Source: Alphaproteobacteria bacterium
GTDB lineage: Bacteria > Pseudomonadota > Alphaproteobacteria > GCA-2731375
Reading direction: 5' to 3'
Length of the DNA stretch: 17,999 bases
Assembly: GCA_030746295.1 (NCBI GenBank)
Contig: JASLMY010000088.1
Coordinates: 1 to 17,999 of the forward strand
In this document: positions 1 to 6,666 of the stretch, piece after piece
How the letters are laid out: the number at the start of each line of letters is the position of its first letter
Numbering within the stretch: position 1 is the stretch's first letter
Notes under the pieces: model-generated
Database searches by the model: none
Told to the model about the DNA's origin: nothing
The model's input: the letters and a program-made list of their open reading frames with translations, nothing else
Made by a program: the position numbers and the translations under genes

Positions 1-1
1 C

Positions 2-499
2 TTGGCCGTAGTGACCTGGTCCAGCTTCGGTCGCCATCAGGTGATCCTGCCCTGGATGCAGATCGCAGGCGCCGACGACGCCGAGGTCGCAGCGACGATC
101 CTCGAGCTCGACTACGCGCGCCAGCGGGTGGCCCGGCATGGCACCCAGACCGACATCGCCTTCGCCATCGAGGTTGGCGTCGATCAGCTCGACGAACTGC
201 CCTGGTCGGCGAGCCAACGGGTCGTCAACGTAGTCGCCGACGGCATCTCCAACATCGGCCGGGTCGCCAGCGTCGACCGCGACGCCGCGCTCGCCCGCGG
301 CATCACCGTCAACGGCTTGATCATGGCCCGCGGCTCGGCCATCGAGGTCATGTCGCGCTATTTCCGGCGCGAGGTTATCGGCGGCCCCACCTCCTTCCTG
401 CAGGTCAGCACCAGCAACGAGGACTTCGCGCGCGCGATGTTGCGGAAGATGGTGCTGGAGATGGTGCGGCTCGGCGCGCAGAAGGCGCCCGCTGGCTAG
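2..499 (+). CDS. DUF1194 (vWA-like) protein, 3' part only
   Basis: This is the C-terminal 165 residues of a gene whose start lies left of the window; the frame is open from the first bases and the TTG at 2 is not taken as a start. The pattern matches the DUF1194 family, a von Willebrand A-like fold common in alphaproteobacteria and usually exported. Seen here are a VVTWSS strand, HGTQTDIAFAI with the Thr that would contribute to a MIDAS metal site, VVNVVADGISN with the corresponding Asp, and a C-terminal FRREVIGGPTSFL segment typical of the family. The DxSxS half of the MIDAS motif would lie upstream and cannot be checked. The TAG stop at 497-499 is also the first three bases of the two-hairpin repeat, so the repeat may have set the present C-terminus. 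The molecular function of the family is unknown. Confidence 0.85.
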   Translation: MAVVTWSSFGRHQVILPWMQIAGADDAEVAATILELDYARQRVARHGTQTDIAFAIEVGVDQLDELPWSASQRVVNVVADGISNIGRVASVDRDAALARGITVNGLIMARGSAIEVMSRYFRREVIGGPTSFLQVSTSNEDFARAMLRKMVLEMVRLGAQKAPAG

Positions 500-661
500 T
501 GTCCCGAATCAGAAGTTCGCAATCGTTTGTGGCAAGCGCCCGACGTACTTCTGATTCGATAAGGACACTAGCAACTCTTTGATTGTAGTGTGGTTTAGGG
601 ATTTGAAGTTCCTCGCGGTGCTTGCACCAACAATAATAGGAACTACAAATCCACCACACTA
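497..661 (+). repeat. Two-hairpin interspersed repeat, copy 1
   Basis: This 165-bp unit is nearly identical (about 87% by hand alignment) to 16893-17056 in the same orientation. Hairpin A spans 497-570. Its outer arms are TAGTGTCC and GGACACTA, and its core stem pairs 505-516 with 547-558. The right arm carries four extra bases (ATAA) as a bulge. A 15-nt spacer (571-585) follows. Hairpin B spans 586-661, with outer arms TAGTGTGG and CCACACTA and an inner arm GAAGTTCCT facing AGGAACTAC (one mismatch). The tetranucleotide CTAG lies at 496-499 and 659-662, exactly at the outer ends. There is no open reading frame of its own. It looks like a MITE-like or palindromic intergenic element; the family name is not known to me. 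Confidence 0.9.
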
Positions 662-764
662 GAGCCCACCGCTCGGTCGGATTTTCGTCAGGCTCGGCCC
701 AGGCGCGACTGCCACTGGCCGATCGCGCCAGGCGACGTCATGATATGCCCGAGGAGTGGGCGAG
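662..764. other. Spacer between repeat and amidohydrolase
   Basis: About 100 bases separate the repeat from the amidohydrolase start. I see no convincing promoter, terminator or small gene. The only functional signal is the GAGGAG Shine-Dalgarno sequence at 751-756, 8 nt before ATG 765. Confidence 0.5.
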
Positions 765-2177
765 ATGACGAAGACCGACTGCGACATTCTCATCCGAAAC
801 GGTCAGCTCGTGACCATGGACCCGGCGCGCACGATCTACCGCCCGGGCGCGGTGGCGGTACGCGACAGGCGCATCGTCGACGTCGGGCGAGAGGCCGATG
901 TGACCGCCAGGGTCGCGCCAGATCGAACCATCGATGCCGGTGGCGGCATCGTTCACCCGGGCTTCATCGACGCCCACAACCACATCGTCCACACCACCTG
1001 CCGCGGCGTCTTCGACGGCATTCACAGCGTCGGCGCGGCACCCGTCAACTTCGCCACCTGGAAGGCCGGCGTCACCGACGCTGACGAGGCCTGCGCCACC
1101 CGAATGGCGGGCCTGGAAATGCTGCGCTCGGGCTTCACCATGTTCATCGAGCCGGGCTCGCTGTTCTCCACCGCGGCCGCCGCCCAGGCGGTGGAAGAGG
1201 TCGGAATGCGGGCGCTCTTCGCGCCGCTCTATCTCTGGGACCGGCACGAGACCTTCGAGGCCATCCCCGCCCTCGCGGCGCCTGAGCTGATGGCCCGGGC
1301 GCCGATCGACCAGGCCCGCTGTCTCGAACAGCTCGACGCCGAGCTGCATCGCAACGGTGACGCGGACGCCCTCGTTCGCGGCTACGTCTTCGTCTATGGC
1401 GAGGGCACGGCGACAACGGAGCTGCTGCAGGCTGCCCACGCCGTGGCCCGCGAGCACGGCGTGCCGTTGCACATTCACGCCGGCTACTTGCCGGGGGTCG
1501 CCGAGGTCTACCGATCGCTGACCGGCACCGGCCAGGTGACCCACCTGCAAGAACTGGGTGTCCTCGATGCGGGAACCGTGATCGTGCACGCCAACGCCCT
1601 CGACGACGCCGAGGAAGCCGCCTTACGGACAAGCGGCTGCCAGGTCGTCTGGTGCCCGGCGGCGTTCCTCTCGCTTGGCATCGCGACCGCTGTACCGTTT
1701 CGGATGGCGGCCCGCCACCGTGCCGGCGTCGCCATCGCGCTCGGCGCCGACGGCACTTTCGACGGGCCGCCAGCTGAGACCATGCGGGCGGCCCGCTTCG
1801 TATCGCAGAGCTATGCGGATTCGCTGACGCCCGAGACCCTGTTGGAGATGCAGACGCTCGAGGCCGCGGCGGCGGCCGGCATGGCGACCGAATTGGGCAG
1901 CCTGGAAGCCGGCAAGCGGGCCGATATCGTGATCCGCAACCCGGCCGCAGCCGAAGCGTATCCCGACAACAACCCCGCCCATATCCTGGCCTTCAACATG
2001 GGCCCCGGCAGCGTCGAGACGGTACTCGTCGATGGCCGCATCGTTCTGGCGGACGGCCGCTCGACCCGGGTCGACGAGGCCCGGGTCTACCGAGAGGTCT
2101 CGGGCTCGGTGGCCGAGCGCGCCGGCCGCCTCGGCATCGATCCGGGCCCGGCCTGGCCGGTCGTCGGCGACGCCTGA
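765..2177 (+). CDS. Metal-dependent amidohydrolase (ATZ/TRZ-like)
   Basis: This 470-residue cytosolic enzyme has the amidohydrolase-superfamily layout. An N-terminal beta segment (DILIRNGQLVTMD) is followed by GFIDAHNHIVH with metal-site H71 and H73, then HIHA (H236/H238), VIVHAN (H275) and LGADGT (D329). The C-terminal AGKRADIVI segment closes the composite beta domain. Length and motif spacing fit the ATZ/TRZ/SsnA/cytosine-deaminase branch, whose members hydrolyse amino or chloro groups on rings or related C-N bonds; the substrate is not readable here. ATG 765 is preferred over GTG 756 because GAGGAG (751-756) sits 8 nt upstream of it and overlaps the GTG. In deaminases a Glu follows three residues after the third metal His (HxxE); here that position is Ala239, so simple deaminase function is doubtful. 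The TPR gene follows after 37 nt and may be cotranscribed. Confidence 0.85.
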   Translation: MTKTDCDILIRNGQLVTMDPARTIYRPGAVAVRDRRIVDVGREADVTARVAPDRTIDAGGGIVHPGFIDAHNHIVHTTCRGVFDGIHSVGAAPVNFATWKAGVTDADEACATRMAGLEMLRSGFTMFIEPGSLFSTAAAAQAVEEVGMRALFAPLYLWDRHETFEAIPALAAPELMARAPIDQARCLEQLDAELHRNGDADALVRGYVFVYGEGTATTELLQAAHAVAREHGVPLHIHAGYLPGVAEVYRSLTGTGQVTHLQELGVLDAGTVIVHANALDDAEEAALRTSGCQVVWCPAAFLSLGIATAVPFRMAARHRAGVAIALGADGTFDGPPAETMRAARFVSQSYADSLTPETLLEMQTLEAAAAAGMATELGSLEAGKRADIVIRNPAAAEAYPDNNPAHILAFNMGPGSVETVLVDGRIVLADGRSTRVDEARVYREVSGSVAERAGRLGIDPGPAWPVVGDA

Positions 2178-2214
2178 ACCACTGGGAATTGATCCCTTCT
2201 GCTAGACTGGCAGC

Positions 2215-3075
2215 ATGCACCGATTTGGTCTCGCCGCCGCTCTCCTGGCCGGCCTGGCGGTCGCCGGGCCTGGTCGCGTTACGGCCCCGGCAGCCGCCGA
2301 CAGCGCAGCCGAGGCGCGGGCGGCCTATGAGATCGGATTGCGCTACTACCGCCGGCACACGAGGGATGACTACCGGATCGCGGTCAAGGCGCTGAAGGCC
2401 GCGATCGCCAAGGCGCCGCGCCTCTTCCGCGCTCATGCCGCCCTGGCCTGGGTCTACTGGGAGAGCCACCAGCGCGCCTGGCACGAGGAGCTGGGGCTCG
2501 CGACGGCCGTGGAAGCGCGCGACCTGGCAAAGAACTACCTCGGCCATGCCCTGGAGGCGCCGACTCCGCTGGCCTTGGCCCTGCAAGCCGTGCTGCTGCG
2601 GGAAACGGGCCGACACGATTCCGCGCTCCGCTACGCGAGGCGAGCCGTCGCCCGAGCGCCGGAGGATCGGGACGCCCGCGTCGCCCTGGCACAGGAGCTG
2701 CACTATGCGGGCCGGGCGGCGGAGGCGATGACGGTCTTGGAGGCAATGACGCCGCGAGGCGCCGAGCTGCCGGCCCGCCACGCCGCCGTCGCCGGCATGG
2801 CCTATTTTCAGGCCGGCGACTATTCCCGCGCGGCGGCCCACTTGGAAGGGAACGAGCGCTGGCCAGTCCGAAACCGCGTCGTCCTGGCCGCGAGCTACGG
2901 CCATCTCGGCCGCAAGGCGGCGGCGCGCCGGATCGTCGCCGAGCTGACAGCACTCGCCGCCGCGCGCGGCACGCCGCCCTTCCGCGCCGGCCTAGCCGAG
3001 GACTGGAGCTATGCCGACCGGGACTCCAAGGACCGCCTGCGCCAAGGCCTTCTGAAGGCCGGCATGGAAGAATGA
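2215..3075 (+). CDS. Exported TPR-repeat protein
   Basis: This 286-residue protein begins with a hydrophobic signal-like segment (residues about 2-28, ending APAAADSA), so the remainder is probably periplasmic. Several degenerate TPR helix pairs follow, for example residues about 35-80, 110-150 (ALRYARRAVARAPEDRDA) and 160-215 (YFQAGDYSRAAAHL). The end, WSYADRDSKDRLRQGLLKAG, resembles the tail of TPR regions fused to adenylate cyclases in alphaproteobacteria, where a similar D-x-DRL-x-GL-x-KAG ending is common. No catalytic domain is present. TPR arrays generally mediate protein-protein contacts; the partner is unknown. ATG 2215 was chosen because it gives a complete signal sequence, although the Shine-Dalgarno is poor. 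The hexamer TAGACT at 2203-2208 could be a -10 box of a very short leader, but I find no -35 partner. Confidence 0.8.
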   Translation: MHRFGLAAALLAGLAVAGPGRVTAPAAADSAAEARAAYEIGLRYYRRHTRDDYRIAVKALKAAIAKAPRLFRAHAALAWVYWESHQRAWHEELGLATAVEARDLAKNYLGHALEAPTPLALALQAVLLRETGRHDSALRYARRAVARAPEDRDARVALAQELHYAGRAAEAMTVLEAMTPRGAELPARHAAVAGMAYFQAGDYSRAAAHLEGNERWPVRNRVVLAASYGHLGRKAAARRIVAELTALAAARGTPPFRAGLAEDWSYADRDSKDRLRQGLLKAGMEE

Positions 3076-3163
3076 GACGGCGTTCCAGCCGCCGCCGCGA
3101 TGGCGTTGCGCGTTGGGCCGACCTAGTCTGCACGATCGTCGATCCAACGAGAGCGAGGGCCAG

Positions 3164-3559
3164 ATGTCGTTGCCGATCCATCACATGATCGCGGGCGGGC
3201 CGAGGCCGGTCGCGCCCTTCTCCCACGCCGTCGAGGCCGACGGCTGGGTCTTCGTCACCGGCCAGATGCCGACGGACCCGACGGCACCCGAGGCGGCACT
3301 GCCGGAAGGCATCGAGGTACAGACGTGCCGCGTCATGGACAACCTGGTGCTGGTCCTCGACGGGCTCGGCCTGACGCTCGCCAACGTTACCTTCGCGCGC
3401 GTCTACCTGACCGAGTTCAAGCGCGATTACGAAGCCATGAACCGAGCCTACCAGTCCTACTTCGAGCCGGGCGCATTGCCGGGCCGAACCTGCGTCGGGG
3501 TGACGGCGCTGGCCGTCGACGCCCTGGTCGAGATCGACCTGATCGCCAGACGGCCCTAG
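3164..3559 (+). CDS. RidA/YjgF-family protein
   Basis: This 131-residue cytosolic protein belongs to the RidA (YjgF/YER057c/UK114) family; canonical members hydrolyse reactive enamine/imine intermediates released by PLP enzymes. Visible signatures are PFSHAVEADGWVFVTGQMP near the N-terminus, VTFARVYLTEF in the middle, and GRTCVGVTAL...LVEIDLIA at the C-terminus. Arg108 and Glu123 fall where the substrate-carboxylate Arg and the conserved Glu of active RidA proteins lie, so deaminase-type activity is plausible. Length is normal for the family. ATG 3164 is preferred because GAGCGAGGG (3151-3159) precedes it and the protein then starts at the usual place; an upstream in-frame start at 3113 would add 17 residues without homology. 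Its TAG stop overlaps the stop of the convergent aldolase gene by 4 bp. Confidence 0.85.
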   Translation: MSLPIHHMIAGGPRPVAPFSHAVEADGWVFVTGQMPTDPTAPEAALPEGIEVQTCRVMDNLVLVLDGLGLTLANVTFARVYLTEFKRDYEAMNRAYQSYFEPGALPGRTCVGVTALAVDALVEIDLIARRP

Positions 3560-4347
3560 CGGAAGGGCTCGATCGCAATGCTGGCGCCGCGGCGCAGGTG
3601 GTCGTACTCGGTCATCCGGGCGGGGCCGAAGATCTGGATGCCGCGGGCACGTTGGCGCTCGAATTCGGCCTTGCTGGCCGCCGTCACCGCCGCCTCCACC
3701 GGGACGCCCTTCGCCAGGGCCAGCTCGATCACGCCCTCCATCGCGGCCAGCACCTCGGGCCCGTCCCAGCGCCCGTGCAAACCCATGTCGGCCGCCAAGT
3801 CGCCGGGGCCGAAGACCACCGCGTCGACGCCCTCGTGCGCGATCAGGGCCTCGGCGTTCTCGATCCCCTTGGCCGACTCGATCTTCAGCATCAGCAGGGT
3901 CGCCTCGTTGGCTTCGGCGCAATAGCGCGCCGAATCCTCGATCCGGTAGTCGGCGTTGGGGCCGTGCGCCAGCGCCCGCTCGCCAAGCGGGGGATATTTC
4001 ATACCGCGGACCAGCTCGTCGACTTGGCTGGTCGTCTCCGCATGGCAGAGGCAAAAGCCCATGGCGCCGGCATCGAGCAGGCGCGAGACCTCGGGCCGCG
4101 AGGCCGCCGGGATGGTCACTGCCGGGCTCAAGCCGTTGTCGCGCGCCATCATCAGGAAGCTCGTCAAGGTCTCGGGGTTGTGCAGGATGTGCTCGGTTTC
4201 GACCAGCAAGAGGTCGTAGCCGAGCTGGGCCACGATCTTGACCACCGAAGGCCGGAGGGATTCGAAGACGTTGAAGGCGACGATTGGCTCGCCCTGCTTC
4301 AGGCGCGCTTTCGCCGGGTTCTCGATCAAGGGACTGTCGTTGGACAT
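3556..4347 (-). CDS. HpcH/HpaI aldolase/citrate lyase family protein
   Basis: This 263-residue protein has the TIM-barrel pattern of class II pyruvate aldolases of the HpcH/HpaI family, which cleave or condense 2-oxo acids with pyruvate using a divalent metal. Visible are LLVETEHIL (E52, H53; the base region), LLDAGAMGF, MLKIESAKGIEN with metal-ligand candidate E157, and VVFGPGDLAADMG with D183. The Arg that contacts pyruvate in HpaI (Arg70, in a PVVRP-like strand) aligns by eye with Thr78 in AVTIPAASRPEV, so activity or substrate may differ. The start at 4347 follows a GGAG with 9-nt spacing (5' GGAGTGCCTGCGATG on the minus strand); an upstream ATG at 4446 would add 33 unconserved residues. 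It converges on the RidA gene and diverges from the carboxypeptidase gene. Confidence 0.8.
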   Translation of the reverse strand: MSNDSPLIENPAKARLKQGEPIVAFNVFESLRPSVVKIVAQLGYDLLLVETEHILHNPETLTSFLMMARDNGLSPAVTIPAASRPEVSRLLDAGAMGFCLCHAETTSQVDELVRGMKYPPLGERALAHGPNADYRIEDSARYCAEANEATLLMLKIESAKGIENAEALIAHEGVDAVVFGPGDLAADMGLHGRWDGPEVLAAMEGVIELALAKGVPVEAAVTAASKAEFERQRARGIQIFGPARMTEYDHLRRGASIAIEPFR

Positions 4348-4543
4348 CGCAGGCACTCCGTCGACAGAGGGGAAAGCGGAGACGATAGGCGATCGAGAGC
4401 GGCCGGAACAGGCTTCTCCGAACCGGCTGTCGGTGAATCGTGTCACTTGTCACTGGATTGAAACGCAATGCCGCCAATATTTGATTATAATGCGCGACAA
4501 TTGGCTTCCTTCGAGGGAGCCGAACCAAGGGGAGACGCCTTCG
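4348..4543. promoter_or_regulatory. Divergent spacer with candidate promoter and dyad
   Basis: This 196-bp region separates the minus-strand aldolase from the plus-strand carboxypeptidase and is markedly more A/T-rich than its surroundings between about 4440 and 4510. A perfect TATAAT lies at 4486-4491 on +. TTGAAA at 4458-4463 is 22 bp away, too far for an ideal -35, so the -35 is unresolved. The inverted repeat GCCAAT (4473-4478) and ATTGGC (4500-4505) brackets the TATAAT, and a tandem heptamer TGTCACT x2 lies at 4441-4454. Together they look like a regulated promoter for the carboxypeptidase; this is inference from sequence pattern only. Confidence 0.4.
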
Positions 4544-5755
4544 ATGCGGATCGGGTCATGCCTCGTTCTGGCCGGCCTGCTGCTCTCGACCGAGAGCCTC
4601 GCCGCCGAATGGGCGAGCATCGTCTTCGAGCCCGAGAGCGGCGCCATCCTGCAGGCCGAAGAGGACCGGGCACCGCGGTATCCTGCCTCGCTGACCAAGA
4701 TGATGACCGCCTATCTGGTCTTGGAGGCGGTCAAATCCGGCAAGCTGAAGCTCACCCAACCCCTGAAGATTTCGAAGGCGGCTGCGGCCCAGCCGGCGGT
4801 CGATCTGAGCCTCAGGGCCGGCCGCACGATCACTGTCGAAGAGGCGCTATACGCCACGATCCTGCGCTCCGCCAACGATGCCGCGGTGGTCCTGGCGGAA
4901 GCCGTCGACGGCAGCGAAGAGGCCTTCGCCTACCACATGACGGCCAAGGCCCGCACGCTCGGCATGCGCGGCACCCTCTTCGCCAATGCGACCGGGCTGC
5001 CGCATCGGAGCCATATCAGCTCCGCTTACGACATGGCGCTGCTGGCCCGCGCCCTGTTGCGGGACTATCCGAACCGGTACCCGATCTTCGCCCAAACCAG
5101 CGCCAGCTACGGCAAGCGGCGCTACGGCACCATCAACGGCTGGCTGACCGCCTATCGTGGGGCCGACGGCATCAAGACCGGCTTCACCTGCGCGGCGGGT
5201 TACAACCTCGTCGCCTCGGCCAAGCGGGACGGCCGCCGCCTGATCGCGGTGGTCATGGGCGGGCGCAGCCCCGGTGCCCGCGCCGGCAAGGCCCGCGCCC
5301 TGATGGATGCGGCCTTCAAACAGGCGGCCAAGCCGGGCGGCGCGGCCGCGCGCCTCGGAACCCTGGGCCGGGGGCCGGCGATCTTGAAGGTCGGGGCGCC
5401 GCCGCACGTCTTGCCCGGCGGCAAGTGCGCGAGCTCGAAAAAGGTCAAGAAAAAGGCCTTGCTCGAAGGCGGCCCCTTCCCCGGCTGGGGCGTTGTCTTC
5501 GGCTCCTACTCCTCGAAATCGAAGGCCTTGGCCGCGATTAAGAAACGCCGCGGCGCGCTCGGCAAGCTGGCCTCAGGCGCCCGCCCCGCGGTGGTAGCGA
5601 AGGCGCGCGGCGGCGTGGTCCGCTTCAGTGCCCTGCTGGTGTCGTTAAAGGAGGCCGCCTCGATGAGCGCCTGCCGGCGGCTCCGGGACGCAGGAGACTA
5701 TTGCCTCAGGCTCCGGCCGGCGGTCCTCAACAACACGACGGCGAAATGGCGCTGA
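4544..5755 (+). CDS. D-alanyl-D-alanine carboxypeptidase (S11) with SPOR-like tail
   Basis: This 403-residue exported serine peptidase of the S11/PBP5-6 family should trim the terminal D-Ala from peptidoglycan stem pentapeptides in the periplasm. A signal peptide covers residues 1 to about 21 (ends ESLAAEW). All three penicillin-binding motifs are present: SLTK (S49 nucleophile, K52), SAN (S109-N111) and KTG (K211-G213). After the catalytic domain a basic linker (KKVKKKALL) leads to about 80 residues (GWGVVFGSYSSKSKALAAIK and onward) with the look of a SPOR domain, which binds denuded septal glycan; such fusions are common in alphaproteobacteria. The start at 4544 has AAGGGGAG (4527-4534) 9 nt upstream and begins the signal peptide; the frame is open further upstream but without coding character. 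The candidate promoter lies at about 4486. Confidence 0.9.
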   Translation: MRIGSCLVLAGLLLSTESLAAEWASIVFEPESGAILQAEEDRAPRYPASLTKMMTAYLVLEAVKSGKLKLTQPLKISKAAAAQPAVDLSLRAGRTITVEEALYATILRSANDAAVVLAEAVDGSEEAFAYHMTAKARTLGMRGTLFANATGLPHRSHISSAYDMALLARALLRDYPNRYPIFAQTSASYGKRRYGTINGWLTAYRGADGIKTGFTCAAGYNLVASAKRDGRRLIAVVMGGRSPGARAGKARALMDAAFKQAAKPGGAAARLGTLGRGPAILKVGAPPHVLPGGKCASSKKVKKKALLEGGPFPGWGVVFGSYSSKSKALAAIKKRRGALGKLASGARPAVVAKARGGVVRFSALLVSLKEAASMSACRRLRDAGDYCLRLRPAVLNNTTAKWR

Positions 5756-5819
5756 AGCGGATGCCGGTAACGGGGGAATTCCGCTAGGCTCGATGCCCCG
5801 GAGCAAGGAGGGCACGAGC

Positions 5820-6644
5820 GTGCGCGAACCGCGGATCAAGACTGAAAAGGCCGACGGCATCGGCCGGCTTCGCTTCAATCGGCCGGATCGGCTGAACGCC
5901 TTCGATAACGCGTTGATGGCCGACGCCATGGCGGCGCTCGACGCTTTCGATGCCGACGACGCGGTCCACGCCGTCGTCGTCTCCGGCGAGGGCCGCGCCT
6001 TCTCGGCCGGCTTCGACCTCAAGGCCGCGGCCGAACGCAACCTCGACAGCGTCGACAAAGTGCGGGCGCAGATGGGGTTGCAATTCGACTTCGTTACGTC
6101 GTTCTGGCACACGGCCAAGCCGACGATCGCCGCCGTCGAGGGCTATTGCCTGGCCGGCGCCTTTGAGCTCTCGCTCGCCTGCGACATGACGGTCGCGGCC
6201 GAAGATGCGGTCTTCGGCGAGCCCGAGGTCCGCTTCGGCACCGGAGCCGTGGCGATGCTCTTCCCCTGGGTCACGGGACCTAAGCAGGCGAAAGAGATCC
6301 TGCTGACCGGCGCCGACCGCATCGCCGCCGCCGACGCCTTGCGCATGGGCCTCGTCAACCGGGTGGTGCCGCCGGGCGAGGCCGAGGCCGCCGCACTGGC
6401 CTTGGCGCGTCAGGTCGCCCGCGCGTCCTCGGTCTCGGTCCGCCTCACCAAGCAGGCGATCAACCGCAGCTACGAGGCCATGGGCATGCGACAGGCGCTG
6501 GCCACCGGCCTCGACATCGACGTCGAGATCAACGCGACGCCGTCGTGGGAGAAGCTGGAGTTCGCCCGCATTCGCAAGGAAGAAGGCCTGAAGGCCGCGA
6601 TTGCCTGGCGCGACGCCCGTTTCGCCGAGGATGCGGAGGACTAG
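5820..6644 (+). CDS. Enoyl-CoA hydratase/isomerase (crotonase) family
   Basis: This 274-residue cytosolic crotonase-fold enzyme probably hydrates or isomerises an acyl-CoA. Visible are LRFNRPDRLNAF at the N-terminus, the first oxyanion-hole segment RAFSAGFDLK (about 59-68), the second segment GYCLAGAFELSLACD (about 108-122) and FGEPEVRFG (about 132-140). E116 and E136 align with the two catalytic glutamates of rat crotonase (E144 and E164), so true hydratase activity is plausible. The usual AGG(F/L)E is AGAFE here, a mild change that keeps the oxyanion Gly. GTG 5820 is chosen because AAGGAGG (5805-5811) sits 8 nt before it; the in-frame ATG at 5793 lies upstream of that Shine-Dalgarno and would add nine residues. 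The acyl substrate cannot be told. It converges on the aldo/keto reductase gene. Confidence 0.85.
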   Translation: MREPRIKTEKADGIGRLRFNRPDRLNAFDNALMADAMAALDAFDADDAVHAVVVSGEGRAFSAGFDLKAAAERNLDSVDKVRAQMGLQFDFVTSFWHTAKPTIAAVEGYCLAGAFELSLACDMTVAAEDAVFGEPEVRFGTGAVAMLFPWVTGPKQAKEILLTGADRIAAADALRMGLVNRVVPPGEAEAAALALARQVARASSVSVRLTKQAINRSYEAMGMRQALATGLDIDVEINATPSWEKLEFARIRKEEGLKAAIAWRDARFAEDAED

Positions 6645-6659
6645 GGGTCTTCCGACCCC
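6644..6659. terminator. Hairpin between convergent genes
   Basis: A perfect 6-bp stem, GGGGTC facing GACCCC, closes a TTCC loop. It occupies the 22-bp gap between the stop of the enoyl-CoA hydratase gene and the stop of the opposing reductase gene, and its first base is the last base of the TAG stop. There is no T-tract on either side, so it would be an atypical bidirectional terminator at best. Confidence 0.4.
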
Positions 6660-6666
6660 GCCCCCA

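Noticed and set aside
405..659. Small minus-strand frame spanning the repeat
   Set aside because: It crosses the end of the DUF1194 gene and the hairpin element, has no homology-like pattern, and is not preserved by the indel and substitutions in copy 2.
497..661. CRISPR repeat, attC site or tRNA-derived element
   Set aside because: There is no short direct-repeat/spacer periodicity, no attC-type core sites with an adjacent integrase gene, and no tRNA cloverleaf; the structure is two independent long hairpins.
2384..4528. Long open frame on the minus strand (over 700 codons)
   Set aside because: It lies antisense to the TPR and RidA genes and shares the strand of the aldolase in another frame. 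Its translation is Arg/Pro/Gly-rich low-complexity sequence, as expected for high-GC shadow frames.
4238..4543. Upstream extension of the carboxypeptidase frame
   Set aside because: It would overlap the divergent aldolase gene and the promoter-like region, and the signal peptide with a good Shine-Dalgarno begins at 4544.
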